The notes under the pieces: model-generated
What the model saw: the letters and a program-made list of their open reading frames with translations, nothing else
The model's database searches: none
What the model was told of the DNA's origin: nothing
Program-made: the position numbers and the translations under genes
Part shown: piece after piece, positions 9,717-18,463 of the stretch
How positions within the stretch are numbered: position 1 is the first letter of the stretch
Layout of the letters: every line of letters begins with the position of its first letter
Assembly (NCBI RefSeq): GCF_003047105.1
Contig: NZ_CP028475.1
Span: forward strand, 2,790,001 to 2,854,000
Source of the DNA: Celeribacter baekdonensis
GTDB taxonomy: Bacteria > Pseudomonadota > Alphaproteobacteria > Rhodobacterales > Rhodobacteraceae
Direction: 5' to 3'
Length of the DNA stretch: 64,000 bases

Positions 9717-10256
9717 ATGAGTTTTTCTGTGAAACAGGGCCTTCTTGCGGTGGGGTTTGCTATGGTTGCGAGCCATGCAGTCGCGCAGGAAAGCACCAAT
9801 CAAGTTGGCGCAAACACGGACTGGTACGTCTATGAAGAGGCCGCCCCGTCCAAGACGTGTTGGGCGGTGTCGAAGCCGAAAGAAACCGTTAACACCGACA
9901 GCGCAGGCCGTTTGAAATCGGTTACCCGCAGTGAAATCCTATTGTTCGTGACCTATGGTCCGGCCAGTGGTGTCAACGGTCAGGTGTCGTTCTTGGGCGG
10001 CTACCCCTTTGCCCCCGGCTCAGAGGTCAGCCTCGACATAGGCGGATCGGATTTCACGCTGTTCACCAAATCCGAGGATGAAACGGCCTGGGCCGTGACC
10101 CCGGAAGATGACGCGAAAATCATTGCGGCGATGAAACGCGGCTCTGCGGCGACTCTGACGGCGCGGTCTGCGCGTGGCACGATCACCAAAGACACCTTCT
10201 CGCTGTTGGGCTTTACCGCCTCCGTTGAAGAGGCCGCCAAACGCTGCGGCGGTTAA
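9717..10256 (+). CDS. Invasion-associated locus B (IalB)-family periplasmic protein
   Basis: 179 residues. A signal peptide (about 1-23, cleavage after SHAVA) is followed by the IalB-family fold: conserved WYVY near the mature N-terminus, a Cys-containing TCWAVSKPKE segment, a beta-rich core (VTYGPASGVNGQVSFLGGYPF) and a C-terminal Cys (AAKRCGG) likely to disulfide-pair. IalB proteins occur widely in alphaproteobacteria; despite the name, most have no shown role in invasion. Single gene followed by a strong terminator. Confidence 0.82.
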   Translation: MSFSVKQGLLAVGFAMVASHAVAQESTNQVGANTDWYVYEEAAPSKTCWAVSKPKETVNTDSAGRLKSVTRSEILLFVTYGPASGVNGQVSFLGGYPFAPGSEVSLDIGGSDFTLFTKSEDETAWAVTPEDDAKIIAAMKRGSAATLTARSARGTITKDTFSLLGFTASVEEAAKRCGG

Positions 10257-10282
10257 TAATTTCCTTTTTCCTACAAAACAAA

Positions 10283-10310
10283 GGCCCTGCGGAACCTGCG
10301 GGGCCTTTTT
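10283..10310 (+). terminator. Rho-independent terminator after the ialB-like gene
   Basis: 10-bp stem GGCCCTGCGG / CTGCGGGGCC (two G-T pairs), AAC loop, followed by five T. Flanking A and T extend the pairing. Confidence 0.85.
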
Positions 10311-10380
10311 CATATGGGTTTCATTGTAGCGTCGAATCCTGTATGTGCCGCGCTTATCCATCACAGAAGAGACCCTGAGC

Positions 10381-11559
10381 ATGCAAACCCGCGCCCCGAT
10401 CACGCAGGATGTTTTGACCATCCCCCGCAAGGAGGACCCCAGCGACAAGATCAATCTCGTCGGCCTGTCCCGTGAGGACCTGCGCATGGTTTTGATCGAA
10501 AACGGGACGCCTGAGAAACAGGCGAAGATGCGTGCGGGCCAGATTTGGCAGTGGATATATCAATGGGGCGTGCGTGATTTCACCCAGATGACGAATCTGG
10601 GCAAAGCCTACCGCGAAGAGCTTGATGCAAAGTTCGAAGCCCGCATTCCCGAGGTGGTGTCCAAACAGGTCTCCGAGGACGGCACCCGCAAATATCTCGT
10701 CCGCATCAATGGTGGGCATGAGGTCGAGGTCGTCTATATCCCCGAAGAGGGCCGTGGCACGCTGTGTATTTCCTCGCAGGTGGGCTGCACGCTGACCTGT
10801 TCCTTCTGTCACACAGGCACACAAAAATTGGTGCGCAATCTCACGGCAGGCGAGATCGTCGGTCAGGTGATGATGGCACGCGATGATTTGGACGAGTGGC
10901 CAGAAAAAGGGTCACGTAAACCGGATGTTCGCCTGCTCTCCAACATCGTTTTGATGGGCATGGGCGAGCCGCTTTATAATTTTGAGAACGTGCGCGACGC
11001 GATGAAAATCGTGATGGATGGCGACGGCATTGCCCTTGGACGGCGTCGGATCACGCTGTCCACCTCCGGCGTTGTGCCGGAAATCCACCGCACGGCCAAA
11101 GAGATCGGCTGCCTCTTGGCCGTGTCCTTCCATGCGACCACGGATGAGAGCCGCGACATGTTGGTGCCGATCAACAAACGCTGGAACATCGAGACGCTGT
11201 TGGATGCGCTGCGCGACTATCCGAAAGTGTCCAATTCTGAACGCATCACCTTTGAATATGTGATGCTCAAGGACGTGAATGACAGCGACGAGGATGCCTA
11301 CCGTTTGATCAAACTGCTTGAGGGCATCCCGTCCAAAGTGAACCTCATCCCGTTCAACGAATGGCCCGGCGCGCCCTACAAACGTTCATCGAACAACCGC
11401 ATCCACGCCTTTGCCAAAATCCTCTTGGCGGCGGGATATGCCTCTCCCATTCGCACTCCGCGCGGCGAAGACATCATGGCCGCTTGTGGTCAGCTCAAAT
11501 CCGCCACCGAACGCGAACGCAAATCGCGCAAGCAAATCGAGGCCGAAGCCGGGAAGTGA
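10381..11559 (+). CDS. rlmN: Dual-specificity 23S rRNA / tRNA adenine-C2 methyltransferase
   Basis: 392 residues; a radical-SAM enzyme that methylates A2503 of 23S rRNA and A37 of several tRNAs. The CxxxCxxC iron-sulfur motif is in [12 protein letters not shown], followed by the [15 protein letters not shown]-binding motif, and conserved Cys residues including the C-terminal DIMAACGQL (methyl-carrier and resolving Cys of the family). The ATG at 10381 is used; a GTG at 10345 is upstream in frame. Stands alone after the ialB terminator. Confidence 0.96.
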   Translation: MQTRAPITQDVLTIPRKEDPSDKINLVGLSREDLRMVLIENGTPEKQAKMRAGQIWQWIYQWGVRDFTQMTNLGKAYREELDAKFEARIPEVVSKQVSEDGTRKYLVRINGGHEVEVVYIPEEGRGTLCISSQVGCTLTCSFCHTGTQKLVRNLTAGEIVGQVMMARDDLDEWPEKGSRKPDVRLLSNIVLMGMGEPLYNFENVRDAMKIVMDGDGIALGRRRITLSTSGVVPEIHRTAKEIGCLLAVSFHATTDESRDMLVPINKRWNIETLLDALRDYPKVSNSERITFEYVMLKDVNDSDEDAYRLIKLLEGIPSKVNLIPFNEWPGAPYKRSSNNRIHAFAKILLAAGYASPIRTPRGEDIMAACGQLKSATERERKSRKQIEAEAGK

Positions 11560-11623
11560 TCCCTTTTGACTGTGGAAACAGTGTGTTCACGCTAGGTTCT
11601 CGTGTGGTAACGCGGCTTTAACC

Positions 11624-12076
11624 ATGTCCGGGCAAAGTCCCGGCATGGAATGGATACAAATAAGATTCGATAATGACCTTGGTGTCCGCGTTCAACACGC
11701 GGCCCATTGTGCCGGGCACCCCATGGGGGCGTATATTCGCGGCGTGTTAGACGTCGCGGTACGCCCCGGTGAGGGGGCGTTCGGCTACAAAGGCCCAAAA
11801 CAACCCCATGCGCTTCAGGCCTATTTGGCCCATGATTTCGCCTATGCCTCTGGCTGGGACGATCTACAGGATGTGCTGCGCGCGAAGGGATATGAATTGG
11901 CCGAGCGTGGCGATGGCTTGATCCTGCAAACCACCGAAGGCGAGCGCCTGTGCAAGGTCTCTCAGATTGGTCAGCCCGACGCGGCCCTCATGAAACAATT
12001 CGGCGCGCCCTTTCGGGGGCACGCCCACACATATCTGGCCCAAAAGTCTGTGGGACAGGCCACTCTGACCTTTTAA
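11624..12076 (+). CDS. Hypothetical protein, RHH-like N-terminus
   Basis: 150 residues, no family recognised with confidence. The first ~40 residues (IQIRFDNDLGVRVQHAAHC then a helix) look like a ribbon-helix-helix strand-helix-helix layout. The second half (GYELAERGDGLILQ, ERLCKVSQIG, FGAPFRGHAH) faintly recalls C-terminal segments of mobilisation-type proteins, but this is a weak impression. No strong RBS; the ATG at 11645 is an equally possible start. The small gene at 12103 follows after 26 bp, probably in the same transcript. Confidence 0.6.
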   Translation: MSGQSPGMEWIQIRFDNDLGVRVQHAAHCAGHPMGAYIRGVLDVAVRPGEGAFGYKGPKQPHALQAYLAHDFAYASGWDDLQDVLRAKGYELAERGDGLILQTTEGERLCKVSQIGQPDAALMKQFGAPFRGHAHTYLAQKSVGQATLTF

Positions 12077-12102
12077 TGCGCACACCTCAAGGAGGTTCCA
12101 AA

Positions 12103-12309
12103 ATGGAACAAATCACCCTTTTGCTGTCTGAATCGACGGTTGAAATGCTACATCTTTTGGCGCGCGAGGGCGGTCAAACGATCGGCACCGTGGTGCAAGA
12201 GATGGCCCTTGATCGCTACATGCATCGGGCGATGGATGGCGTTCGGTTTGCCGACAGCGCGGCCGAGTATCTTTTGGACGCCGAAATCTCCGTCGCCCAA
12301 AAAACCTAA
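12103..12309 (+). CDS. Small hypothetical protein, RHH-like
   Basis: 68 residues. A short strand (EQITLLLS) followed by two helices (TVEMLHLLAREGG, IGTVVQEMALDRYM) resembles the ribbon-helix-helix DNA-binding layout of small repressors or antitoxins. The start at 12103 is fixed by AAGGAGG seven bases upstream. It ends two bases before the stop of the convergent LOG gene. Function not known; a DNA-binding regulator paired with the preceding gene is an inference. Confidence 0.65.
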   Translation: MEQITLLLSESTVEMLHLLAREGGQTIGTVVQEMALDRYMHRAMDGVRFADSAAEYLLDAEISVAQKT

Positions 12310-12311
12310 CA

Positions 12312-13172
12312 TCAGCGTCCGTCAATGTGTTCGCGGGCCCCTTCCAGCGACCACTCGTCAATCACGGCCACGGCCTCTTCGGCGGTTTCGACGAATTTGA
12401 ACAGATCAAGGTCGGAATGGGCAATCGTTCCGGCCTCGGCTAGAGCCTCCCAATTGATGATTTTTTCCCAAAAGGCCCGGCCAAACAACAAAAACGGCAC
12501 CCGGTTCATTCGCCCGGTTTGAATAAGCGTCAGGCTTTCAAACATCTCATCAAGCGTGCCAAACCCGCCCGGAAACACCGCAATCGCTTTTGCGCGCATC
12601 AGGAAATGCATCTTGCGGATCGCGAAATAGTGGAAATTGAAACAGAGTTCCGGCGTGACATATTCGTTCGGCGCCTGTTCATGCGGCAAAACGATATTGA
12701 GGCCAATGGAAACCCCGCCGGCGTCCTGAGCGCCGCGATTGCCCGCCTCCATCACTCCCGGCCCGCCGCCGGTGACGATCACATTGTGGCGATGCCCGTT
12801 CACCTTGGCGCGCTTGGTCATCATCCGGGCAAATGTCCGGGCCTCATCATAGTATTTTGTCAGTTCGGCCAAGGTTTTGGTCCGCGCCGTAGCCTTTTTG
12901 ACTGGGTCAGGAATGCGCGCGCCGCCAAACAGCACAATTGTGCTTTCGACGCCATATTCGGCCATCATCAATTCGGGTTTCAGCAGCTCCAACTGAAGCC
13001 GCACGGGCCGCAATTCGTCGCGGCACATGAACGTGCCATCGGTAAAGGCCAAGGCATAGGACGGCGACCGAGTTTGCGGCGTATCGGGAATATGCCGCGC
13101 CGTTTCCATATCCATATGGCTGTCGCGCAACGGATGGCGGCGCGTGGAGGGGGCTTTCGGGGTATCGGTCAT
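12312..13172 (-). CDS. LOG-family (Rossmann, 'lysine decarboxylase-like') nucleotide hydrolase
   Basis: 286 residues. The LOG signatures [14 protein letters not shown] and PGGFGTLDE are intact; the family releases free cytokinin bases or cleaves nucleoside 5'-monophosphates at the N-glycosidic bond. It has a ~90-residue N-terminal extension relative to short LOG proteins, seen in TIGR00730 relatives of proteobacteria. The ATG at 13172 is chosen for its position near the divergent dapD promoter; the antisense-of-dapD extension to 14042 is spurious. Cytoplasmic; substrate unproven here. Confidence 0.85.
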   Translation of the reverse strand: MTDTPKAPSTRRHPLRDSHMDMETARHIPDTPQTRSPSYALAFTDGTFMCRDELRPVRLQLELLKPELMMAEYGVESTIVLFGGARIPDPVKKATARTKTLAELTKYYDEARTFARMMTKRAKVNGHRHNVIVTGGGPGVMEAGNRGAQDAGGVSIGLNIVLPHEQAPNEYVTPELCFNFHYFAIRKMHFLMRAKAIAVFPGGFGTLDEMFESLTLIQTGRMNRVPFLLFGRAFWEKIINWEALAEAGTIAHSDLDLFKFVETAEEAVAVIDEWSLEGAREHIDGR

Positions 13173-13295
13173 GATGTGCAGTGCCTCACAAGTGTTTTGC
13201 TTTGCCGCGCTTTGGCATCGTACGCGTTGCGCGGGGGGTCTGGAGCGACTATAGCCTCTGCCAACAGATATTCCATGTTGATCCGGGAGACCCAC

Positions 13296-14123
13296 ATGTC
13301 CAATGCACTGCTCGAAGCCGCCATCGAAGCCGCCTGGGAGGCGCGCGACACGATCACATCCGCCACCACAGGCGAAACCCGCGAGGCGATCGAAGAGACG
13401 TTGAACGCGCTCGACAGCGGCGCATTGCGTGTGGCTGAAAAGCGCGAGAATGGCGATTGGCACGTCAACCAATGGGCCAAAAAGGCCGTTTTGCTCGGCT
13501 TCCGCATCAAAGATATGGAAGAACAATCCGGTGGCCCGCAAGGCGGCGGTTGGTGGGATAAGGTCGACAGCAAATTCAAAGGCTGGGGCGACAATCAATG
13601 GAAAGCCGCAGGTTTCCGCGCTGTGCCGAACGCCGTTGTCCGCAAATCCGCCTATATCGCACCCGGCGTGGTGTTGATGCCGTCTTTCGTCAACCTTGGC
13701 GCGCATGTCGGTGAAGGCACGATGGTCGACACATGGGCTACCGTTGGTTCCTGCGCGCAGATTGGCAAACACGTCCACCTCTCCGGCGGCGTTGGCATCG
13801 GCGGCGTTTTGGAGCCGATGCAAGCGGGCCCGACCATCATCGAAGACAATTGTTTCATCGGTGCGCGCTCTGAAGTCGTTGAAGGCGTGATCGTGCGCGA
13901 AGGCTCGGTCTTGGGCATGGGTGTCTTTATCGGCCAGTCGACCAAAATCCTCGACCGTGACACTGGCGAAGTCTTCTATGGCGAAGTGCCGCCCTATTCC
14001 GTTGTCGTTGCGGGCTCCATGCCGTCGAAAAACGGTGTGCACCTTTATTGCGCGGTCATCGTCAAGCGCGTGGATGAGAAAACGCGCTCCAAAACCGGGA
14101 TCAACGAGTTGCTTCGCGACTGA
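13296..14123 (+). CDS. dapD: 2,3,4,5-tetrahydropyridine-2,6-dicarboxylate N-succinyltransferase
   Basis: 275 residues, the normal DapD length. The enzyme transfers succinyl from succinyl-CoA to tetrahydrodipicolinate in lysine/diaminopimelate synthesis. After an N-terminal helical domain (~1-105), the left-handed beta-helix shows hexapeptide repeats ([26 protein letters not shown], then VGIGGVL; shown here only as family markers at about 135-180). The start ATG has GGGAGA upstream. dapE of the same pathway is 5 kb downstream. A terminator follows. Confidence 0.97.
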   Translation: MSNALLEAAIEAAWEARDTITSATTGETREAIEETLNALDSGALRVAEKRENGDWHVNQWAKKAVLLGFRIKDMEEQSGGPQGGGWWDKVDSKFKGWGDNQWKAAGFRAVPNAVVRKSAYIAPGVVLMPSFVNLGAHVGEGTMVDTWATVGSCAQIGKHVHLSGGVGIGGVLEPMQAGPTIIEDNCFIGARSEVVEGVIVREGSVLGMGVFIGQSTKILDRDTGEVFYGEVPPYSVVVAGSMPSKNGVHLYCAVIVKRVDEKTRSKTGINELLRD

Positions 14124-14147
14124 TCCGCCCTATATCTATTGAGAGCG

Positions 14148-14179
14148 GGCGCGCGGGGGCAACCTTTGCGCGCCTTTTT
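14148..14179 (+). terminator. Rho-independent terminator after dapD
   Basis: 7-bp stem GGCGCGC / GCGCGCC with a 13-base loop, followed by five T. Confidence 0.8.
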
Positions 14180-14212
14180 CGTTGCCAAATGTCAGTAACT
14201 AAGGAGTGTCTT

Positions 14213-14455
14213 ATGGGACTTGGACTTATTGCTTCGATCATCATCGGTGGTATTGCGGGCTGGATTGCAAGCAACCTGATGAAAGCCAACACAGGTCTTC
14301 TGATGAACATCGTTTTGGGGATTGTCGGCGCCTTTGTGTTAAATCTGATCCTGTCGCTTATGGGAATTTATGCCGCAAATGCATGGCTGCCGCAGCTCGT
14401 CGTGAGTGTTCTTGGCGCAAGCCTTTTGATCTGGGTGGCGCGCCGGGTGCGCTGA
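14213..14455 (+). CDS. GlsB/YeaQ/YmgE-family stress membrane protein
   Basis: 80 residues with three hydrophobic segments and the family's glycine-rich motif (IIIGGIAGWIASNLM) followed by NIVLGIVGAFV. These small inner-membrane proteins ('transglycosylase-associated') are commonly stress-induced, with no enzyme activity shown. The ATG at 14213 is fixed by AAGGAG. Short single gene between two hairpins. Confidence 0.85.
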   Translation: MGLGLIASIIIGGIAGWIASNLMKANTGLLMNIVLGIVGAFVLNLILSLMGIYAANAWLPQLVVSVLGASLLIWVARRVR

Positions 14456-14465
14456 GCCGCCTATC

Positions 14466-14494
14466 ATGATCCCGCCTCTCTTTGACGGGATCAT
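14466..14494 (+). terminator. Hairpin after the GlsB-like gene
   Basis: Perfect 9-bp stem ATGATCCCG / CGGGATCAT with an 11-base loop just after the stop. No T-tract follows, so termination may be weak or this may be a processing or stability hairpin. Confidence 0.45.
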
Positions 14495-14551
14495 ACCCCT
14501 GTCAATCCGCTGAGGCTTGACTTTCCCTCGCCGCCTGAGCAAACGGATGGC

Positions 14552-14902
14552 ATGACAAAAGAACCAAAAATCAGCCGCCAAAAGGTCTATACCCTGCTGG
14601 TCGAAGTGGGTCGCAAAGAAGGCGACGGGTTGCCCAAAGGGGCCACCGGCGGCGCGCTTATGATCTACGCGTCCGGAGTGGACGAAGCCGAGGCTGTGCG
14701 CGAAAGCGTCGCGATCCTGAAACAGGCCGACCTCGCGCCGCTTGATGTGACGGGGTATGGCACGTTGGAGGAACGGCTGGCCGAGGGTCACGACATCTCC
14801 GACGATGAACGCGCGTTGATGCAGCGCGCCTTGGCTGAAAATTCGGTCATCGTGGCGCAATTGACCCCGTTCTTCGAAGGCGATGACGGCGTGAGGCACT
14901 AA
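14552..14902 (+). CDS. Conserved hypothetical protein
   Basis: 116 residues, soluble, acidic, with no recognised domain. An N-terminal helical segment (SRQKVYTLLVEVGRKEG) precedes a Gly-rich turn (PKGATGGALMIYASG) and alpha/beta sequence. It ends 3 bases before the DUF389 gene, so the two are probably one transcript. Coding is supported by tight packing and codon usage matching the neighbours. Confidence 0.65.
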   Translation: MTKEPKISRQKVYTLLVEVGRKEGDGLPKGATGGALMIYASGVDEAEAVRESVAILKQADLAPLDVTGYGTLEERLAEGHDISDDERALMQRALAENSVIVAQLTPFFEGDDGVRH

Positions 14903-14905
14903 GCC

Positions 14906-15913
14906 ATGGCGGATCGCCTCGTTCAGCTTGTGATTTCAAAACAAGATGTCGAGGATGTCTCGGGCTGTCTGACCGAAATGTCGTCCCGCGATTGGTGGCA
15001 AGTGCCCTGTGGCGGTGATGATGAACGGGTGACGGTATTTATTTCCCTGCATAAAGCCGATGCCCAAGAGGTTATTGACCGTCTGGCTGAGACATTGGAC
15101 GGGCGCACTGGGTGGCGACTGTATTCCTTGGCCACCGAATCCAGCCTGCCAGAAAACACCGATGAAGACGAACAAGAGCGGATTGCTCAAAAGGAAACGG
15201 CGGCGACACGCGAAGACATTTATGCCGATATTCGCGCCGATGCGGCGCTGACCAAAGACTATTTGATCATGTCCGCCCTTGCGACCTGTGTTGCCGCAAT
15301 TGGGCTCAGATCGGGTCAAGTTGCGGTGGTCATCGGTGCCATGGTGATCGCGCCGCTTTTGGGGCCCATCATCGCCTTTGCTTTTGCGACAGCACTTGGC
15401 AATCTCGCCTTGTTGAAAATCTCGGCGCGCTCTTTGGGTGCTGGGATTTTAGTGTCGGTCTTGGTTGGCGCGGTGATCGGGCAGGTGTTCCCTGCACCTC
15501 AAGAAACCGGGCTTTTGGATTACTCTGGCGTCCTGTCGCTTCAGACCGTGATCTTGCCTTTGGCTTCGGGTGCGGCTGCGGCGCTTATGGTCGCCTCTGG
15601 CGGCACCTCCGCTTTGATCGGTGTGATGGTCGCGGCCGCGCTTTTGCCGCCGCTTGCGGGATTCGGTCTTTTGATCGGGGGGCAAGATTGGAGCATGGCT
15701 ATGCGTGCTTTGGCGAGCGTGGCCGTCAATATCGTCGCCATAAACCTTGCCGCTCAAGTGGTTTTTGTCCTCAAAGGCATCCGCCCAAGACGCTGGAAAA
15801 GCAAAGCTCATGCCACATCTGTGCGCGTGAGCCTTGCGATCTCTGTCGGCTTGGTCTTGTTGGTGACGCTTGCGTTATGGGGCTTTGGACATCCTGATTT
15901 TTGGCACAATTGA
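14906..15913 (+). CDS. DUF389 / TIGR00341-family membrane protein
   Basis: 335 residues. A soluble N-terminal ~120-residue domain is followed by about six membrane segments with the DUF389 marks: DYLIMSALATCVAAIGL, VIGAMVIAPLLGPI and GVMVAAALLPPLAGFGL. The family is widespread in bacteria with no settled function. The C-terminal segment after a basic loop (RPRRWKSK) forms the last helix. Coupled to the small gene upstream. Confidence 0.85.
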   Translation: MADRLVQLVISKQDVEDVSGCLTEMSSRDWWQVPCGGDDERVTVFISLHKADAQEVIDRLAETLDGRTGWRLYSLATESSLPENTDEDEQERIAQKETAATREDIYADIRADAALTKDYLIMSALATCVAAIGLRSGQVAVVIGAMVIAPLLGPIIAFAFATALGNLALLKISARSLGAGILVSVLVGAVIGQVFPAPQETGLLDYSGVLSLQTVILPLASGAAAALMVASGGTSALIGVMVAAALLPPLAGFGLLIGGQDWSMAMRALASVAVNIVAINLAAQVVFVLKGIRPRRWKSKAHATSVRVSLAISVGLVLLVTLALWGFGHPDFWHN

Positions 15914-15925
15914 CGTGCTTCGAGT

Positions 15926-16978
15926 CTATTTTGATCCAAACCATTTGCGATAAATCGCATCGTAGGTGCCATTTTCCCGCAGTTCCAAAAGGCTTTGATT
16001 GATCGGTTCGGCCAACGCAGACCCCGAAGGCAGAGCAATCCCATAGTTTTCCGGCACAAAGATTTGGCCAATAAGCCGCGCTTTGCCCCGGCCTTCTTTG
16101 GTCACATAATAGGCGAGGATTGGAGCATCATAGACCACTGCGTCAATCTCGCCCTGTTCAAATGCTTTCAGCATCGCCGCAGGATCATGATAGGGCGTGA
16201 AATTCAGATCACGTCGAGTGAGGAACTCTGCCGCAGTCGAGCGCTCAACCGTCCCGATGGTTTTGCCATAAAGATCGTTGAGACCGTTCACATTGGCTTG
16301 GATCGCATCGACGGTCAGTGCTGCGGTGATGCGCGCAACAAAAACGGACACTAAAAACAGAGACGAAATCACCAGAAACACGCCAAATAGACGGCCCATG
16401 GGCGAGCGCGGTTGCCGTTCCTCAAACCCACCATTGACGACAAGGTTCAAAGCCCACCAAAAGGCCGGGAACATCGCTTGGCTGGCGGGCATGTCGAAAT
16501 ACTCTTGATGACGCTTTTCAAAATGCCACATCAACATGCCACCGCCGAGCAAAAGTGCGAAAGCCCCCGCCAAAGCGAGCAAAAGATCTTTTGAGAGGAC
16601 GACGGCCCAAACGGAACTGCTGTCATTGCCCAGAGGGGTCATGATTTGCAGGCCAGCCTGAAAAATTGGTTGGGAAAAATCCATGACCGACTCACGGCTT
16701 GCCGTGATCGAAATATTCGCAACGGCGGCGTCGGCGGTGTTATCTTCAATCGCGCCAAGCATCTCGGTAAAACTGTCGACCCGCTCGATGGTGTAGCTCC
16801 AGCCAAGTTCATTGGCCAATGCGTCCCAAAGCTCCATGGAGAAGCCGGTGTCGCGTCCGCCCTCAAACATGGAAAACGGCACGCGCGAGACGGTCATGAT
16901 TTTAAAGTCTTGTGCCCATGCCGACATAGGGCTGAACAATAGAAAAAGAAGCGCCCAAAGGCGGAAAATGTGATTCAT
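15926..16978 (-). CDS. Prokaryotic glutamate-receptor-like ligand-gated ion channel (GluR0-type architecture)
   Basis: 350 residues. After a signal peptide (1-22) comes ligand-binding half S1 (about 24-118), membrane helix (about 128-152), re-entrant pore segment (about 165-185), second helix (about 195-220) and half S2 (about 225-350), the layout of GluR0. S1 keeps the amino-acid-binding Arg ([16 protein letters not shown]) and S2 the amino-group-binding Asp ([11 protein letters not shown]), so the ligand is probably an amino acid. The pore lacks the TVGYG potassium filter, reading VVNGGFEE instead. Soluble solute-binding proteins have no internal pore helices, so that alternative is unlikely. 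Convergent with DUF389. Confidence 0.85.
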   Translation of the reverse strand: MNHIFRLWALLFLLFSPMSAWAQDFKIMTVSRVPFSMFEGGRDTGFSMELWDALANELGWSYTIERVDSFTEMLGAIEDNTADAAVANISITASRESVMDFSQPIFQAGLQIMTPLGNDSSSVWAVVLSKDLLLALAGAFALLLGGGMLMWHFEKRHQEYFDMPASQAMFPAFWWALNLVVNGGFEERQPRSPMGRLFGVFLVISSLFLVSVFVARITAALTVDAIQANVNGLNDLYGKTIGTVERSTAAEFLTRRDLNFTPYHDPAAMLKAFEQGEIDAVVYDAPILAYYVTKEGRGKARLIGQIFVPENYGIALPSGSALAEPINQSLLELRENGTYDAIYRKWFGSK

Positions 16979-17037
16979 AGTATCACCCCCATCAAGATCG
17001 CATATGGCATATGCAGGGCCCTGCTTTCAATCATGGA

Positions 17038-18117
17038 TCACAGGTAGCGGTCGGAAAGAAGCGCAAGGGCTTCATGGCGCAACAGGGATGCAGGGGCGTC
17101 ACATGGTTTTGGGATCTGCGTCGTGTTGAGATGCGAGAGGCGGGTCGGTCCAGCTTGGTGCGGGTCGTGGTTCAGGGCGAGAGGCATGACGCGAATGCCT
17201 GCGACGTGGTAGGCCTGAAAATCAGCAAGTACGAGATTGTAGCGTTTCGATACCAATCCAGCCAAAGAGGCCGTGGCCGGAAGGAAGGGCGCGATGTGTA
17301 TGGCTTTGATCGACACGTCTTCGAGGCCAAAGAGATAGGCGGTATCGACCCCTTCGGTCAGGATTTCGCAGCGTTGCGTGACGTCGAGGGTCTGAAGCAG
17401 GTTTTGAAAGGGGCGCCGTAGGCGCACCAAACCCATGCTGCCAACATTTGGCAAGGTGGTTTCGATCAGCGCGACCAAGGGCGACAGGCCGCCTGATTGG
17501 GTTGAAATGAGCGTCCCGGGCGTGAGGGTTTCGATCGGGCGCGGGCCATGTTCGGTGTCGACCAGTGCTTTGGCGGCGATGCCTTCAGAATATCCCAGAG
17601 GTTCAACATGATCAGCAAAGGCAAAACAGGTGACATCAGGCGTCAGAGACGGGCCGTCGATGGCAAACAATATCCGCGCAAGATCGTCTTCGTGCAAGGG
17701 CACAGGGCGTTCGGCAGAGGCTTTGGATTTTATAGCACCCGTCTCAAGGTTCTCGGCACCGACCCACGCATTTTGTGTCTCGCAGCACCAACTGTAGGTG
17801 ATGCGAATGGGGGTTTCTTTGCGCCATGCGGAGAGATCAAGCGACAGAACAGAGAGGTTTTGACCTTGCTCGACGGCCACCCAAAGCCGACCATTGGGTC
17901 CCAACACCATGTGAAAACTGCGCCGAATGCCAGCGTGACGTTCAAAGTCTACCAGATCAAGAGGTTGACGAAACTGATCGGGGATCGCGGTTTCGAGGAT
18001 CACACTGCCGCTGGTCAACGCGCGACACCGCACAGACCCGCGTGATGCGCCCTGCTCCACTCCATGCGGGTTGTAAACGGGGTGACAGTTTGCTGCCCCT
18101 GACCCAAGCCACGCCAT
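17038..18117 (-). CDS. Hint-domain-like protein, apparently degenerate
   Basis: 359 residues. The first ~150 residues are beta-rich and lack a recognised family; from about residue 190 the chain matches the Hint module common in Rhodobacterales proteins (ALVDTEHGPRPIETLTPGTLIST, then VALIETT). The canonical Cys that starts Hint modules (usually CFTPGT) is replaced by AAKALV, and the expected PQH-type His is replaced by VTQRCEI. Autoprocessing is therefore unlikely. The ATG at 18117 has GAGGGGG upstream. Divergent from dapE across a 346-bp gap. Confidence 0.7.
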   Translation of the reverse strand: MAWLGSGAANCHPVYNPHGVEQGASRGSVRCRALTSGSVILETAIPDQFRQPLDLVDFERHAGIRRSFHMVLGPNGRLWVAVEQGQNLSVLSLDLSAWRKETPIRITYSWCCETQNAWVGAENLETGAIKSKASAERPVPLHEDDLARILFAIDGPSLTPDVTCFAFADHVEPLGYSEGIAAKALVDTEHGPRPIETLTPGTLISTQSGGLSPLVALIETTLPNVGSMGLVRLRRPFQNLLQTLDVTQRCEILTEGVDTAYLFGLEDVSIKAIHIAPFLPATASLAGLVSKRYNLVLADFQAYHVAGIRVMPLALNHDPHQAGPTRLSHLNTTQIPKPCDAPASLLRHEALALLSDRYL

Positions 18118-18463
18118 ATGATGCCCGCCCCCTCATGATCATGACCTTGTGCAAAAGATCATGATCTGCACACTGCTGATGAAGCAGAACCAACACACAG
18201 GGAACCACGCGGAAAACCGCGTTTTGAGTGACTTGTTAATGGGTAGCAGAACCGTTCGGGTTTGCCCGCAACTGGGTCTGACGCCTGCCTCGTCTTTATT
18301 TTGAATATACTCAAACATGCAATTTTGAATTTGTTAACACTTTTTCACACCGCCGCTAAATGGCGATGTGATCTGTTACAGTCACGCCACAATCTTCGGA
18401 TTGCCCCGCGCGGGCTGGGCGGGTAACTCTTGAGGTCATATTTGGAGACCAAAGGAGGCCGCA
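18118..18463. other. Intergenic region with AT-rich stretch and a palindrome
   Basis: 346 bp between divergent genes with no open frame of its own. It should hold promoters for the Hint gene and dapE. An AT-rich tract (18290-18345) is followed by an imperfect palindrome at 18345-18371 (TCACAcCGCC - 7 bases - GGCGaTGTGA), which could be an operator for dapE or form a hairpin in its leader. The dapE RBS (AAAGGAGG) is at the right edge. Confidence 0.5.

Noticed and set aside
13173..14042. Upstream extension of the LOG gene frame over dapD
   Set aside because: Lies antisense to dapD, a certain gene; the LOG domain begins after 13172.
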